Part shown: positions 1-8,441 of the stretch, piece after piece
Layout of the letters: each line of letters opens with the position of its first letter
How positions within the stretch are numbered: the first letter of the stretch is position 1
Assembly (NCBI GenBank): GCA_019637395.1
Contig: JAHBVR010000002.1
Coordinates: 257,495-321,494 of the forward strand
DNA length: 64,000 nt
Origin: Vulcanimicrobiota bacterium
GTDB lineage: Bacteria; Vulcanimicrobiota; Xenobia; Xenobiales; JADMJV01
Direction of reading: 5' to 3'
Made by a program: the position numbers and the translations under genes
The notes under the pieces: model-generated
What the model was told of the DNA's origin: nothing
Seen by the model: the letters and a program-made list of their open reading frames with translations, nothing else
Database searches by the model: none

Positions 1-1
1 C

Positions 2-232
2 AGCACCCTTCAAATTCAGCTGGACCGGGAAGATCAATTACTCTTCGAGTTCTTGCTGGCGGCCAGGAAAGCGGACCCACAGTTGAGCGTCTCCCAGTTC
101 GAAGACGAGCTCTGGCTGGAATTCACCAAAGACGAGGGTCCCGAGAAAATCAGCGACTTTATCGAGGCCCTGCGGGCACGGGGGGACCGCATCAAGCGTA
201 GCGGCGCCCTGGTCAGCCTGCGGGTGCGCTGA
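2..232 (+). CDS. C-terminal fragment of an unidentified protein
   Basis: A reading frame enters from the left edge and runs for 76 codons to a TGA at 230-232, so only the C-terminus is visible. The peptide is hydrophilic and charged, alternates acidic and basic stretches, and ends LVSLRVR. It has no membrane segment and no motif I recognise. Codon use resembles the neighbouring genes. The next gene starts about 90 bases downstream on the same strand. The start and any N-terminal domain lie outside the window, so function cannot be given. Confidence 0.6.
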   Translation, partial: STLQIQLDREDQLLFEFLLAARKADPQLSVSQFEDELWLEFTKDEGPEKISDFIEALRARGDRIKRSGALVSLRVR

Positions 233-322
233 CAATTCTTGTCACCTGGCCTCGTCTTTTCTTAAGAAAGCCCTCAGCTTGGTCCAGCCCCGGGCTTAAG
301 GGTCATTCCCCACCATAGGCCT

Positions 323-727
323 GTGCGTCGGGAGTCTATCCTTTTAGGCATCGTTCTGCTGCTGGCGGGGCTACTGAAAGTGGCCGATCCCGGGCATTTT
401 CAGGCCATGCTTGGCCGCTACGGTCTTTTCCCCGCTCCCACGCTTCCCTACGTGTCGCCCCTGATCATCGTGGGCGAGGTCCTGCTCGGGCTCGCTCTGC
501 TGAGCGGGCGCCAGGTCCGCCACTGTCTGGCCGTTTGCGAAGTGTTGTTCTACACTTTTGCGCTGGCGGTGGCCAGCGTACTCTACCGGGGCTTACAGAT
601 TCGCTGCGCCTGCTTTGGAGTCTTCAGTCTCAAGGTAACTCTCTGGCATTGCCTGATCTGCCTGGCGATCGCACTTTACCTGAGCTGGCGGCGCACCTAC
701 CGCTCGCCGGTGGTGCCGAAAACGTGA
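323..727 (+). CDS. MauE/DoxX-like small membrane protein
   Basis: A 134-residue protein with four predicted membrane helices (about residues 5-21, 43-60, 70-88 and 105-122). A Cys-Ala-Cys-Phe-Gly motif at 95-99 matches the CGCFG-type motif of the MauE family, whose members are thought to help thiol-disulfide chemistry at the membrane during maturation of secreted proteins. The start is GTG at 323; no ATG lies near it. The 3' end overlaps the convergent hydroxylase-like gene by about 30 bases. No methylamine dehydrogenase genes are nearby, so a role in methylamine use is unlikely and a general redox role is inferred. Family is fairly sure, role is not. Confidence 0.7.
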   Translation: MRRESILLGIVLLLAGLLKVADPGHFQAMLGRYGLFPAPTLPYVSPLIIVGEVLLGLALLSGRQVRHCLAVCEVLFYTFALAVASVLYRGLQIRCACFGVFSLKVTLWHCLICLAIALYLSWRRTYRSPVVPKT

Positions 728-1368
728 TCCCAGGCTTCGGTGGATACACCGAATTTGTTGGCGCTGTCTTTGAAGTGGTGCTCCAGGTGGTGGCGGCGCA
801 GGCGCTTGAGCCAGGGGTGTTTGACGGGCACGTGGTGCAGGGTCCAGTGGAGCACGTCGTAGGTGATGTAGCCGAGCACGAAGCCGGTCATGAAAGGGTA
901 GGCCAGATGCAACTGGCCAACGGCTCCGAACAGGGCCTTGAAGAAGAAGAAGAACAGGCTGCCCACCGGCAGGGAGAAAGTGAGCGGCGAGACCAGGCGG
1001 GTGCTGGTGTGGGGTTGCACATGGTGGATGCCGTGGATGAGGAACATGAATTCCTCTTGCCAGCGCCAGCGCACCTTCCCGTGGAAAAAGTGGCGATGTA
1101 CCACGTATTCAGTTAGCGTCCACACGACCGCAAAGCCGAGTGCGATCATCAAAGGGAACCACTGCCAGGCGGCGGCGGCCGGCCAGAGGGTGAATCCTTT
1201 CACGGCCAAGAGAGCGGCGACGGGCAGCCAGACGAGGGGCACCACCTGCACCGGGGTGTGGGTGAATTTTTCCAGGAAATCCCAGCGGAACAGACGCAGC
1301 GGGGGACTATCGACCGGCAAGGTCTTCTTCTTTCGCACCATCTCCAGGTATTCATCAGACACAAACAT
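697..1368 (-). CDS. Fatty acid hydroxylase / sterol desaturase superfamily membrane protein
   Basis: A 223-residue protein with hydrophobic segments and the histidine clusters typical of this di-iron superfamily: HRHFFH, HGIHH, and a C-terminal group with HH and HLEHHF. These histidines bind two irons that hydroxylate or desaturate a lipid chain in the membrane. Spacing resembles the fatty acid 2-hydroxylase (FA2H-like) branch. I chose ATG 1368 over the GTG codon just before it; no strong ribosome site is seen. The gene stands alone between a MauE-like gene on the other strand and a DUF3592 gene. The substrate is unknown. Confidence 0.75.
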   Translation of the reverse strand: MFVSDEYLEMVRKKKTLPVDSPPLRLFRWDFLEKFTHTPVQVVPLVWLPVAALLAVKGFTLWPAAAAWQWFPLMIALGFAVVWTLTEYVVHRHFFHGKVRWRWQEEFMFLIHGIHHVQPHTSTRLVSPLTFSLPVGSLFFFFFKALFGAVGQLHLAYPFMTGFVLGYITYDVLHWTLHHVPVKHPWLKRLRRHHLEHHFKDSANKFGVSTEAWDHVFGTTGER

Positions 1369-1410
1369 CACCGAGCGCTTTCCAGACAGGCGGCAAACGC
1401 CCTTCCCCTC

Positions 1411-2367
1411 CTACACCAGGCTTAAATGAGTCCTGAGCCAGTCGGCAAAGGCGCGCGCTGGAGGTTCGCCGGCCCATTCGTGGATGGGATGTTTTTCCCC
1501 CGAATGCAGCCGGAGTTCGACCTCGTAGCGGTAGGTCACGTCCCCGTCGGAGTCGCGCTTCTCGTGGCGTTTGATTTCCACCGACTCAATTTCCGAGATG
1601 GGACGAGACTCCCGTTGACTCCCGCTGAAATACTCCACGCGGCCGGGCTCGATGCGCAAATCCCCGGCGCCCAGACGATTGTTCTGGGCCGCCTGAAAGG
1701 CCGCCCAGCCGGACATGAACGCCACCGCCATCCAGGCCAGACGCATGGTTTCCAGACTGGGGTTCATGGAGCTGGAGATGCCGATCACGAAAATGGCCAG
1801 GAAGCTCAGACAGCCCAGCGAGGTGACGGCGGCTGCCAGAGGATGTGTGTATTTCAGGCGAGCCCGCCAGCCCATGCCCTCGCGCACCACCGGAATGCCG
1901 CCCGGGCCGGCGCGCTGCAGCATCAGGGGGCCGATGAGAAAGCCCAACCCGATGGCATTAAAAGGCATCAAGAACATGATGATAAAGGCATCGCGGCCAC
2001 CCAGCTGGTTATCGACCACCGATTGATTCGGGTCCTCAGGCGCGTAATAAACCTCCAGAGTGGATCCGATTGGGTGCGCCTTTACCATCGCTTGGGCCGC
2101 CCGCCGCCCGTTTCCCGGTAGGCCGTAGCGATAGCGGTCGCCGGTATAGATTTTGCCCCCGGCTTCGAATCGGTATTTTAGGTAAGGCTGGTAGCTGGTG
2201 GAGTCATCGCCCTGTTTCTCGACCACCCGGGAGTCGAGCACGATGGCTTGCGCAGCCGTATAATGGCCGGCACGGGCCTGCTGGTAGACCCCCGAGAAAG
2301 CCATCCAATCGAAGGCGGCCACCCCCAGTAACCAGAGCAGACCAAAAATCCACAAGCAACCTTTCAA
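1411..2367 (-). CDS. DUF3592-domain membrane protein
   Basis: A 318-residue protein. An N-terminal hydrophobic segment (about residues 3-24) is followed by a soluble region with the DUF3592 pattern: a polar beta-rich block asking for a YRFE-type strand, then IGSTLEVYY and a PEDPNQS turn, then two more membrane segments near 130-150 and 180-215 and a hydrophilic C-terminus. The start is TTG at 2367, supported by GAAGGAG about ten bases upstream. DUF3592 proteins have no settled function. A second, shorter DUF3592-like gene lies at 5783-6244. No operon partner is evident. Confidence 0.7.
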   Translation of the reverse strand: MKGCLWIFGLLWLLGVAAFDWMAFSGVYQQARAGHYTAAQAIVLDSRVVEKQGDDSTSYQPYLKYRFEAGGKIYTGDRYRYGLPGNGRRAAQAMVKAHPIGSTLEVYYAPEDPNQSVVDNQLGGRDAFIIMFLMPFNAIGLGFLIGPLMLQRAGPGGIPVVREGMGWRARLKYTHPLAAAVTSLGCLSFLAIFVIGISSSMNPSLETMRLAWMAVAFMSGWAAFQAAQNNRLGAGDLRIEPGRVEYFSGSQRESRPISEIESVEIKRHEKRDSDGDVTYRYEVELRLHSGEKHPIHEWAGEPPARAFADWLRTHLSLV

Positions 2368-2461
2368 GATCGGGAAACTCCTTCAGGCTAACGATGTCTC
2401 ACTTTAGCAGGGCTACGTAAGGTCGGTGTGAAGCTGAGGCAAGGATGGGGAAGATACCGGG

Positions 2462-3472
2462 TCAGGCTCGAACCCGGCTTAACTCATCCGGAGTTGGCGC
2501 CACGCAGACAATCGTCCCCGAAATTCCCTCCGGATCCGCTTCCACGGGCAGGCCGTAGGCTCCCGGCCGGGGCTGGGCGGGTAACGGCGGGTAGGCCTCC
2601 GCCCCCTGCTTGGGATGTGACCACAGCAGGCACCAGCCCTCGGGAAGCCAGTCGCGCAGAGCCAGAGTTAAACGGCCGAAAGAGTAGCGGGCGTTAATCT
2701 CGACCAGCGGGCGCAAAACCGGCTGGACTCCCAACATTCCTTCAAAAGCATCAATTCCCAGAGGGCCCCAATAGCCTTTCCGGGCCAGTTCGCCGGCCAC
2801 CGCACACCCGCAAGCCAGAGCGCGGCCGGGGACTTCCTCACCCGAGAGCACTTGATTGCCACGATAGACCCCGCTCGGGTCGACCACCAGCTGGCAGTGA
2901 CCCACGAATGCCCAAGTTCCGTCACGGGCGATTTCGAAATGCAGCGAGAAGTCGCGGCGGGGCTCGACCCAGGGTTCAAAGAGCAGGCTCCACCGGGCCA
3001 GTTGCTTGCGCGCCCAGCCTCGCCCCGAGTCGGAGAGTCGGCCGCGTTTCCCCACCACCCTTTCACGAGCGGAAACTCCCAGGGGATGCTTGAGCACCCA
3101 ATCGTAGGGGCAGTCACGCACGGCTGCTTCCAGCTCTTCCAGCGAATGGAGCAGCCGAGCCCAGGGCAACTCTACTCCGAAGTGTTTTTCCAATTGGTGG
3201 GAAAAGCGCTTGTCGTTGACCTCGCTCACCACCTGGGGCGAGGGAAATTCCTGACCTGGAGCCAGTTGCAACACTCGCGGCGTCACTCCCCAGGCGACCA
3301 GTCTCTCGTAGATGGGCCCTCCGAGATCGCCGGGGTCCAGACAATTCGCGCTCCGCGCCTCGGGAAGAAGGCGCAGCACGTGACGCCAGCGGCGCGCTAC
3401 CGAGGATGGGAGGGTGCGCCCGGCCAGTTCGTATTCGAAGTCCAGGTTGGCCAGCGCATAAAGTTCAGTCAC
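2462..3472 (-). CDS. ATP-grasp-like ligase, partner of the ferritin-like gene
   Basis: A 336-residue protein with an ATP-grasp-like core: a KHP segment with a Gly-Val-Ser loop (K128), an acidic strand near 178-196, D241 in GPLGIDAFEG, and the C-terminal metal/ATP signature EINARYSFGR (E258, N260, R262). ATP-grasp enzymes join a carboxylate to an amine or thiol through an acyl phosphate. The reading frame stays open upstream to about 3676, but that stretch is antisense-like padding over the ferritin-like gene. The real start is GTG 3472, which overlaps the upstream stop by eight bases and implies translational coupling. Substrate unknown; fold call fairly good. Confidence 0.7.
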   Translation of the reverse strand: MTELYALANLDFEYELAGRTLPSSVARRWRHVLRLLPEARSANCLDPGDLGGPIYERLVAWGVTPRVLQLAPGQEFPSPQVVSEVNDKRFSHQLEKHFGVELPWARLLHSLEELEAAVRDCPYDWVLKHPLGVSARERVVGKRGRLSDSGRGWARKQLARWSLLFEPWVEPRRDFSLHFEIARDGTWAFVGHCQLVVDPSGVYRGNQVLSGEEVPGRALACGCAVAGELARKGYWGPLGIDAFEGMLGVQPVLRPLVEINARYSFGRLTLALRDWLPEGWCLLWSHPKQGAEAYPPLPAQPRPGAYGLPVEADPEGISGTIVCVAPTPDELSRVRA

Positions 3473-4259
3473 GGTAATCCCGCAGCGCCTGGATAAACTC
3501 GTCATCCAGACCCGCCGCTCGCCTGGCCTCCTCCTGGAACTCGAATCCCTTGGCGCGAGCCGGAGGATTGTTTTCTCCGCAATGCTCAGAAAAGGTTTCG
3601 AACAGCGACTTGCCTTCGGCTTGATAACGTTTGAGCCAGGCGCTGCCGAAGCGCACGTGATGAATCTCGTCCTCAAAAATCGTTTGCATCAACCGGGCTG
3701 AGGCCTCATCGCCGGCTTGCCGGAACAACCGTCCGTAAAAGGGGGCGTGATCGAGGTTGGACTGCTCGAAGGTCAGGTGCATGGTGCACACCCAGTCCAG
3801 TGGATTGCCGATATCCGGGCCGGCCCGCCAGAAATGGTCATTGACCGGCAGATCGCCAAACTGCACCCCCAGAGCCTGCAGGCGCTGGCAGTAAAGCTGG
3901 AAATGGCGCTGCTCGTCCACCAGCACTTGGGCCAGTCCCTGGCGGAAAGACGAGTCCGCCTGAGGAAAGGCCAGCAGCGCCCAGGCCATCATCTCCAGCG
4001 CCATCAATTCGTGATTGGCAAAGGCGTGCAGCGAGCGCACCCGCATTTCTTCGCGGCCCAAGGAATTGGGGCGGGGAAACTTGATGCGCTGTTCTTTAGG
4101 AGCCACCACCAGGGAACCGGAGCGCGGAGGGCGGCGCCAGGCGACCGCCGGACCGGGCCGCAGGTCGGTCAGGCCCTTCACTCCCTCGGGTGGGGCCAGC
4201 AATTTCTCCTCCAGGCAGTCGCCGCCAAAGACGCGGCCGGCCCATTCGTAGAGTTCCAT
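3465..4259 (-). CDS. DUF455 ferritin-like di-iron protein
   Basis: A 264-residue protein of the DUF455 family, which is related in fold to the tRNA hydroxylase MiaE. Likely di-iron ligands follow the ferritin pattern: E84 in NHE, E116 and H119 in DEQRH, E165 in FEQSNLD, and E198 and H201 in DEIHH. The protein lacks a signal peptide, so it should act in the cytoplasm. ATG 4259 directly follows the upstream TGA, and its own stop overlaps the ATP-grasp gene, so all three genes look co-translated. The family has no proven substrate; an oxidative step on a small molecule or tRNA is an inference. Confidence 0.85.
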   Translation of the reverse strand: MELYEWAGRVFGGDCLEEKLLAPPEGVKGLTDLRPGPAVAWRRPPRSGSLVVAPKEQRIKFPRPNSLGREEMRVRSLHAFANHELMALEMMAWALLAFPQADSSFRQGLAQVLVDEQRHFQLYCQRLQALGVQFGDLPVNDHFWRAGPDIGNPLDWVCTMHLTFEQSNLDHAPFYGRLFRQAGDEASARLMQTIFEDEIHHVRFGSAWLKRYQAEGKSLFETFSEHCGENNPPARAKGFEFQEEARRAAGLDDEFIQALRDYRD

Positions 4260-4826
4260 TCAGGGAAGAACGAAACGCAGAGAATGCCAGACGCGCCGGT
4301 GCTCCGGCATGGCCGCTCCGAAGTCGACGATTTCCTCTTCCACTGGCTTGAGCTGAGCCCAGGCGGGGTGGACTTGGGCAAGAAACCCGGCGGCGTCTTC
4401 CGGCTGGCGCACACGCAGGGCCAGTCCGCTGAATTCGACCGGACCGGAGCAAGTCATGGGCAGGCCGCCGCAACTGGCCGTCCAGTCCACCCGCACCCGT
4501 CCGCTTTCGTCCCGGCCCGAAATGCGAATGCGGTTCTTCTCCAACTCAGGAGCGTCGTTGCCAAACCAGGCTTCAAATTCAGGAGCCGAATCGTCCCACT
4601 CGGAGTGAAAGAAATCAGACGGAATGGGCTTCATGACCCAGTGGGCGTCAGGAGCGGCCGCGCCGTCCTCGCCTGACTCCTCATCCACCATGACTTCCAG
4701 ACTGACCATTACTTGTAGCTCTCGACCGTAGACCCAATCTTGGCCGTCCCAGGACTCCGTCTCCAAACTCAAGCCCAGGCGGGCGGAGAGGCAGGTCTGC
4801 GTTTCACCTTGAAAAGAGAATTCCAT
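4260..4826 (-). CDS. Uncharacterised acidic protein heading the DUF455/ATP-grasp operon
   Basis: A 188-residue acidic soluble protein with no membrane segment or known motif. A cluster of acidic residues near 49-60 and aromatic-rich strands suggest a beta-rich fold. Two starts are possible: ATG 4826 with GAAGGGA close upstream, or ATG 4850 with GGAAGG eight bases upstream; the second would add eight residues. The stop abuts the ATG of the DUF455 gene with no gap, so it is the first gene of that operon. The gene diverges from the nuclease gene at 4896. Function unknown. Confidence 0.7.
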   Translation of the reverse strand: MEFSFQGETQTCLSARLGLSLETESWDGQDWVYGRELQVMVSLEVMVDEESGEDGAAAPDAHWVMKPIPSDFFHSEWDDSAPEFEAWFGNDAPELEKNRIRISGRDESGRVRVDWTASCGGLPMTCSGPVEFSGLALRVRQPEDAAGFLAQVHPAWAQLKPVEEEIVDFGAAMPEHRRVWHSLRFVLP

Positions 4827-4895
4827 GCTGGTCCCTTCGCTTGTTTGCATTCTGTTAACCTTCCATCTGGAAAGTTCGCATACCGTCGGGAAACT

Positions 4896-5747
4896 ATGAC
4901 CGTCAACTCGCCGGCCCGGTTCACCCTGGCCTCTTACAACGTGCTCAACCTTTTCGACAACCTCGACGATCCTGGCAAAAAGGACGAAGGTACGCCGGCC
5001 AAGTCGGCCGCGAGCCAGGCTGCCCTGGCCGAAGTCATGGTGAGTAGCGGAGCCGATGTCATTGCCCTTCAAGAGGTGGAAAATATCGGTATTTTGACGG
5101 CTTTCCGCGACCAGAACGGGCTGGGCGAAATCTACCCGCATCTGCTCTTGCTGGAGGGGAACGACAACCGCGGTATTGACGTGGCGCTGATGTCCAAATA
5201 TCCGATTCAGAACCCGGTCTCTCACAAGGAGACCACCTTCAAGGTGGAGGGCGAGAAGAAGAAAGGCCACTTCCTCCGGGATGTTCTGCAAGCGGATATC
5301 GAAATGCCCGGTAAGATTCCGGTGCGCTTCTTCGTCACCCATTTCGCCTCCAAACTGGGTGGGCAACGTTCCGATCGTCTGCGCCAAGCCGAGGCCAGGG
5401 CCGCGCGCGAGATCATCCAGAAGGAAACGGCCCATTTCCCTGGCCAGCGCTACGTGTTGCTGGGGGATTTCAACGACACTCCGGATTCTCCGGCGGTCAA
5501 GACCTTCACCACGCCGGACAAGAATGGCTGGGCCATGCGCGATGTTTTCGCCGACGCCCCCGACACTGTTTCCTATCCGACCGATGAGGAAACCGCCGCC
5601 AAGTGGGGCCGCAAGAAGATCGACCAGATTCTGGTTTCCCCGCAGCTCATGCAGAGTTTCCAGAGCCATCAAGTCCACCATCACCCGGCTGACCAGCAGG
5701 CCTCCGACCACTGGATGGTTTCCTCGGCCTTCGAAATCAGGGGCTGA
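4896..5747 (+). CDS. Endonuclease/exonuclease/phosphatase family protein
   Basis: A 283-residue enzyme of the EEP (DNase I-like) superfamily. Motifs in order: ASYNVLNLFDN near the N-terminus (metal-binding Asn), ALQEVEN (catalytic Glu), a Gly-Asn-Asp-Asn-Arg-Gly-Ile loop, FVTHFASK (catalytic His), LLGDFNDTPDS (Asp and Asn of the active site), and DQILVS then ASDHWMV (final Asp-His). These residues are complete, so it should be an active phosphodiesterase or nuclease. The frame stays open upstream to 4740, but I place the start at ATG 4896 because similarity begins there. There is no signal peptide, so it is probably cytoplasmic. Substrate not deducible. Confidence 0.85.
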   Translation: MTVNSPARFTLASYNVLNLFDNLDDPGKKDEGTPAKSAASQAALAEVMVSSGADVIALQEVENIGILTAFRDQNGLGEIYPHLLLLEGNDNRGIDVALMSKYPIQNPVSHKETTFKVEGEKKKGHFLRDVLQADIEMPGKIPVRFFVTHFASKLGGQRSDRLRQAEARAAREIIQKETAHFPGQRYVLLGDFNDTPDSPAVKTFTTPDKNGWAMRDVFADAPDTVSYPTDEETAAKWGRKKIDQILVSPQLMQSFQSHQVHHHPADQQASDHWMVSSAFEIRG

Positions 5748-5782
5748 AGTTCCTGAGCGAAGTTCAAGTATACCGAAGTCGG

Positions 5783-6244
5783 ATGCGCCGCAACGCTCTG
5801 CGCGTGATTTTGGGACTCTACGTGCTGGTGGTTTCGCCTTTCCTGTTCAGTTATCTACGGACCAGCAGTGTGGCCGGCGACAGCAAAACCACCACCGCAC
5901 GCGTTACCTGGTCGCGAAACCCCCTTGGTTCCTCTCAGGACGATCACGGCAAGTCTACCTACGTCTATACCGTGGATGGCCGAGAGTATACAGGGTCGGC
6001 GGGGCTGCAACTACCGGTCGGGTCCGACTTGCAGATCTACTACAGCCAGCGGCGGCCGGGCAACAGCAGTTGGACGGAACCGACCCGGGCCAGGGACAGG
6101 AGTCTGACTGACGTCATCGCCATCACTTTAGGTTATGGTTTTATGGCTATGATCGCGATGGTGCTGATGTCCGTGATTTCACCACCCGGTGGCACCGCCG
6201 GTCCCAGGCCGCCAGCGGATGATATCGGAATTTCTGGAAGCTAA
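5783..6244 (+). CDS. Short DUF3592-like membrane protein
   Basis: A 153-residue protein with an N-terminal membrane helix (about 7-26), a soluble domain with DUF3592 features (YVYTVDGREYTG, then VGSDLQIYY), and a second hydrophobic helix at about 112-132. It lies 35 bases after the EEP nuclease gene on the same strand and may be co-transcribed with it. It is about half the length of the DUF3592 protein at 1411-2367. The stop overlaps the stop of the convergent gene in the four bases CTAA. Confidence 0.6.
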   Translation: MRRNALRVILGLYVLVVSPFLFSYLRTSSVAGDSKTTTARVTWSRNPLGSSQDDHGKSTYVYTVDGREYTGSAGLQLPVGSDLQIYYSQRRPGNSSWTEPTRARDRSLTDVIAITLGYGFMAMIAMVLMSVISPPGGTAGPRPPADDIGISGS

Positions 6245-6801
6245 TTTGTCTCTTGGGCGGGGGAAAGCCCGATATGGAGCTCCTCTGTTTCGTCCTGTTT
6301 GATCAGTTTTAGAGACAGAAGCAGCGCGTGCACAGCCTGCCCGCCGAAGGCCAGTAGAAAAATGGGACCGCCCACCCGACTGCCCGAGCCCAGCAGCATG
6401 AGAATCGGGCAAAGTATCTGGAGCACCCCTTCCCACGGACGCTTAAGGCGGAAGGCGAGAGCCGAACCGGCCCAGGTGGCGGCCAGGTAGACTCCCAAAA
6501 TGGTCAGCAGCACCAGGGCCATCAGTTGATCTTTGCCTCGCCAGTAAACGTCTGGATCATGGCTCAGGACCAGCCCGCCGACGCCGCTCAGGTGCAGGCA
6601 GGTGACGGCGAAAGCCAGCAGATACCAGCGCCCCGCCCACCCGCCGAGGCGGCGTAGATTCCAGCTACAGCTGAGAAGCAGCCCGTAGTAGAGGATGGCG
6701 AAGAGGGAGAACGGCCGGTGCTCCAGCAGTCCCAGTCCGCAGACGAAAGCTACGGGTAGCAGAGGATAACAGAGGAAGAAACCGATGGCCCAGCGCTTCA
6801 T
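6241..6801 (-). CDS. Polytopic membrane protein of unknown function
   Basis: A 186-residue, very hydrophobic protein with about five membrane helices (residues 5-24, 33-48, 57-78, 93-116 and 125-155) and a short polar C-terminal tail. No motif is recognisable. The ATG at 6801 is clear. The gene is convergent with the DUF3592-like gene; their stops share four bases. No function proposed. Confidence 0.65.
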   Translation of the reverse strand: MKRWAIGFFLCYPLLPVAFVCGLGLLEHRPFSLFAILYYGLLLSCSWNLRRLGGWAGRWYLLAFAVTCLHLSGVGGLVLSHDPDVYWRGKDQLMALVLLTILGVYLAATWAGSALAFRLKRPWEGVLQILCPILMLLGSGSRVGGPIFLLAFGGQAVHALLLSLKLIKQDETEELHIGLSPAQETN

Positions 6802-6913
6802 ACCAGATAGGATTTCGGGTGGAAAGAGAAGAGGCCTGCCGGAGGATTCCCGGCGAAAGGTTTAATCCATCGGGCCTGAGAACACCCGGCAACTTCACAT
6901 TGAGGAGCCGTCC

Positions 6914-7234
6914 ATGCAAGAAGATGACCTGAAGAAGCTTCGCGAAGCGCTAGAATCCTATCTCAAGCTGCTGGCTTCCGGACAGTATGCCGGTCAGAAC
7001 GGCGTTACCAGCCAGGGCGACTCTATTTCCGCGCCTTTCGAACACTTGAGTGAAACACTGCAACTGCCTAACCAGGCCGCCTATTTTTGGGCCGGCAAAT
7101 TGCTGCTCGGGCTGCAGGAAGTCGGTTACTTCCACTCCACCGATTGGACCGAGCACGCCTTTGACGTTCCTCAGCCGCAACTGGCGGAGGCCTATTCGGT
7201 TCCCTCCCGCCTGGTGGTGCAGCAGATGGCTTAG
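6914..7234 (+). CDS. Small uncharacterised soluble protein
   Basis: A 106-residue protein with a helical, charged N-terminus (LKKLREALESYLKLL) and no membrane segment. ATG 6914 has GAGGAG about eight bases upstream, which supports expression. The stop TAG overlaps the stop TAA of the convergent gene at 7231-7234. No motif or known family was recognised. Neighbours give no hint of its role. Confidence 0.6.
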   Translation: MQEDDLKKLREALESYLKLLASGQYAGQNGVTSQGDSISAPFEHLSETLQLPNQAAYFWAGKLLLGLQEVGYFHSTDWTEHAFDVPQPQLAEAYSVPSRLVVQQMA

Positions 7235-7785
7235 GGCCAGCGCCAGATTCCCCGGGGCTTGGATGGGGGTTTTTTGCGAACCTGCACCAGGTTCACCCGG
7301 GCCACGTAGCCATCGACCACTCCGTCCATTTCCTTCGGAGTGAGGGAGAATCCGCCGAGAATCAACATCCCCCAGGCTTTGCGCTGGCGGAAAGTGAACA
7401 TCCAGCTGTCCCCACTGGCTGATCGGTAGGCCGCACTTTCTTCTCCGGCCGCCACCGTCTTGGAATAGTCGGTGGCTCCGCGCTCGTCGAAACCGTATTT
7501 GGCCCCCCATTTCATAGGCATATAGGACATGCGGGCATCCCAGGACGAGAGGTCGCGGTTCACCTGGGAGACCATGAAGATCCCGCGTTTGGTGTCCGTG
7601 TAGGAGTAGACGTAGTAGCCGCTGACGAGGTAGTCCCCGTATTGTAGCTTTTCGTTGCGCGGATTGGGCCGGTATTTGGCTCCCAGCTTGTTTTTCAGGT
7701 CGTCAATGGTGAGCACCCATTCCCGGGGGGAACCTTCGGCGGCCACCGCCGCCGTAAGCCAAAGCATCATCAGCATCCAGCGCAT
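7231..7785 (-). CDS. Secreted protein of unknown function
   Basis: A 184-residue protein with a signal peptide at residues 1-16 (hydrophobic run ending Ala-Val-Ala-Ala). The mature part is rich in Tyr, Trp and Lys and looks beta-rich, ending in a basic tail. The frame continues upstream to 7887, but the signal peptide fixes the start at ATG 7785. It is convergent with the small gene at 6914 and lies 31 bases after the HAD phosphatase gene on the same strand, so it could be read from that transcript. No family recognised. Confidence 0.6.
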   Translation of the reverse strand: MRWMLMMLWLTAAVAAEGSPREWVLTIDDLKNKLGAKYRPNPRNEKLQYGDYLVSGYYVYSYTDTKRGIFMVSQVNRDLSSWDARMSYMPMKWGAKYGFDERGATDYSKTVAAGEESAAYRSASGDSWMFTFRQRKAWGMLILGGFSLTPKEMDGVVDGYVARVNLVQVRKKPPSKPRGIWRWP

Positions 7786-7816
7786 CTGAGGGGATTCGCC
7801 GCCGCCTCGAGGCCCC

Positions 7817-8371
7817 CTATGGGGAGCGCAATCGACGCACATCGCGGGCGGGAATTCCGGCCCGGCGGGCGGCTTCCAGGCCCTCATCGCTGTCTTCCAT
7901 GACCTGGCACCACTCGGCCCGGGCTCCCAGCCGCCGGGCGGCTTCCAAAAACATGTCCGGGGCGGGTTTGCCGGCGGCCACGTCGTCGACGGTGACGACC
8001 GTGTCGAAGTAGTCGTAGAGTCCAGTGGCCTTCAAACTGGCCTCGACCACCGGGCGGTGGCCGTTGGAAGCCACCGCCATGGGCAGACGACCGTGCAGAG
8101 CCCGGGCCAGGCAGGCCACGTCCTCGTGCACAACCAGCTGGTCGACTCGATTCAAAAAGCTGCGATGGCTTTCTTCCAGAATTTCCTGGAGCGGCAGCCG
8201 GCTGTCCAGTCGCGCCAGCATACCCGCGAAGGTCATCCCCAGGTGGCGCTGATACCAGTTCCACTCGAGGGTCAGGCCGCGCGCGCCGAGCAGGTCGCGC
8301 AGGACTTCAAAGTGTAAAGGGCCGCTGTCCACCAGCGTGCCATCCAGGTCGAAAATCAAAGCTTGTAACAT
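7817..8371 (-). CDS. HAD-superfamily phosphatase, beta-phosphoglucomutase-like
   Basis: A 184-residue HAD hydrolase. Motif I is FDLDGTLVDS (nucleophile Asp and acid/base Asp), motif II lies in AVASNGH (Ser), and motif III/IV is the Lys of GKPAPDMF and MEDSDEG (acidic pair). The helical cap sits between motifs I and II. This arrangement matches the beta-phosphoglucomutase/YqaB-like subclass, which dephosphorylates sugar phosphates or related small molecules. The start is ATG 8371; upstream open frame is not supported because it overlaps the divergent regulator. It diverges from the LysR gene with a 70-base gap, which may hold both promoters. Substrate unknown. Confidence 0.8.
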   Translation of the reverse strand: MLQALIFDLDGTLVDSGPLHFEVLRDLLGARGLTLEWNWYQRHLGMTFAGMLARLDSRLPLQEILEESHRSFLNRVDQLVVHEDVACLARALHGRLPMAVASNGHRPVVEASLKATGLYDYFDTVVTVDDVAAGKPAPDMFLEAARRLGARAEWCQVMEDSDEGLEAARRAGIPARDVRRLRSP

Positions 8372-8441
8372 AGCTTTACTATGCACCCGGGTAATTGATT
8401 CTTCAAATGAATCTTTTGTATGAATATGATAATCTCTGGTT

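Noticed and set aside
3473-3676. N-terminal extension of the ATP-grasp gene
   Set aside because: It overlaps the ferritin-like gene in another frame, has Arg/Ser-rich antisense-like composition, and GTG 3472 gives a coupled start.
4740-4895. N-terminal extension of the EEP nuclease gene
   Set aside because: Overlaps the divergent gene's start region and shows no similarity to the nuclease family; ATG 4896 begins the conserved part.
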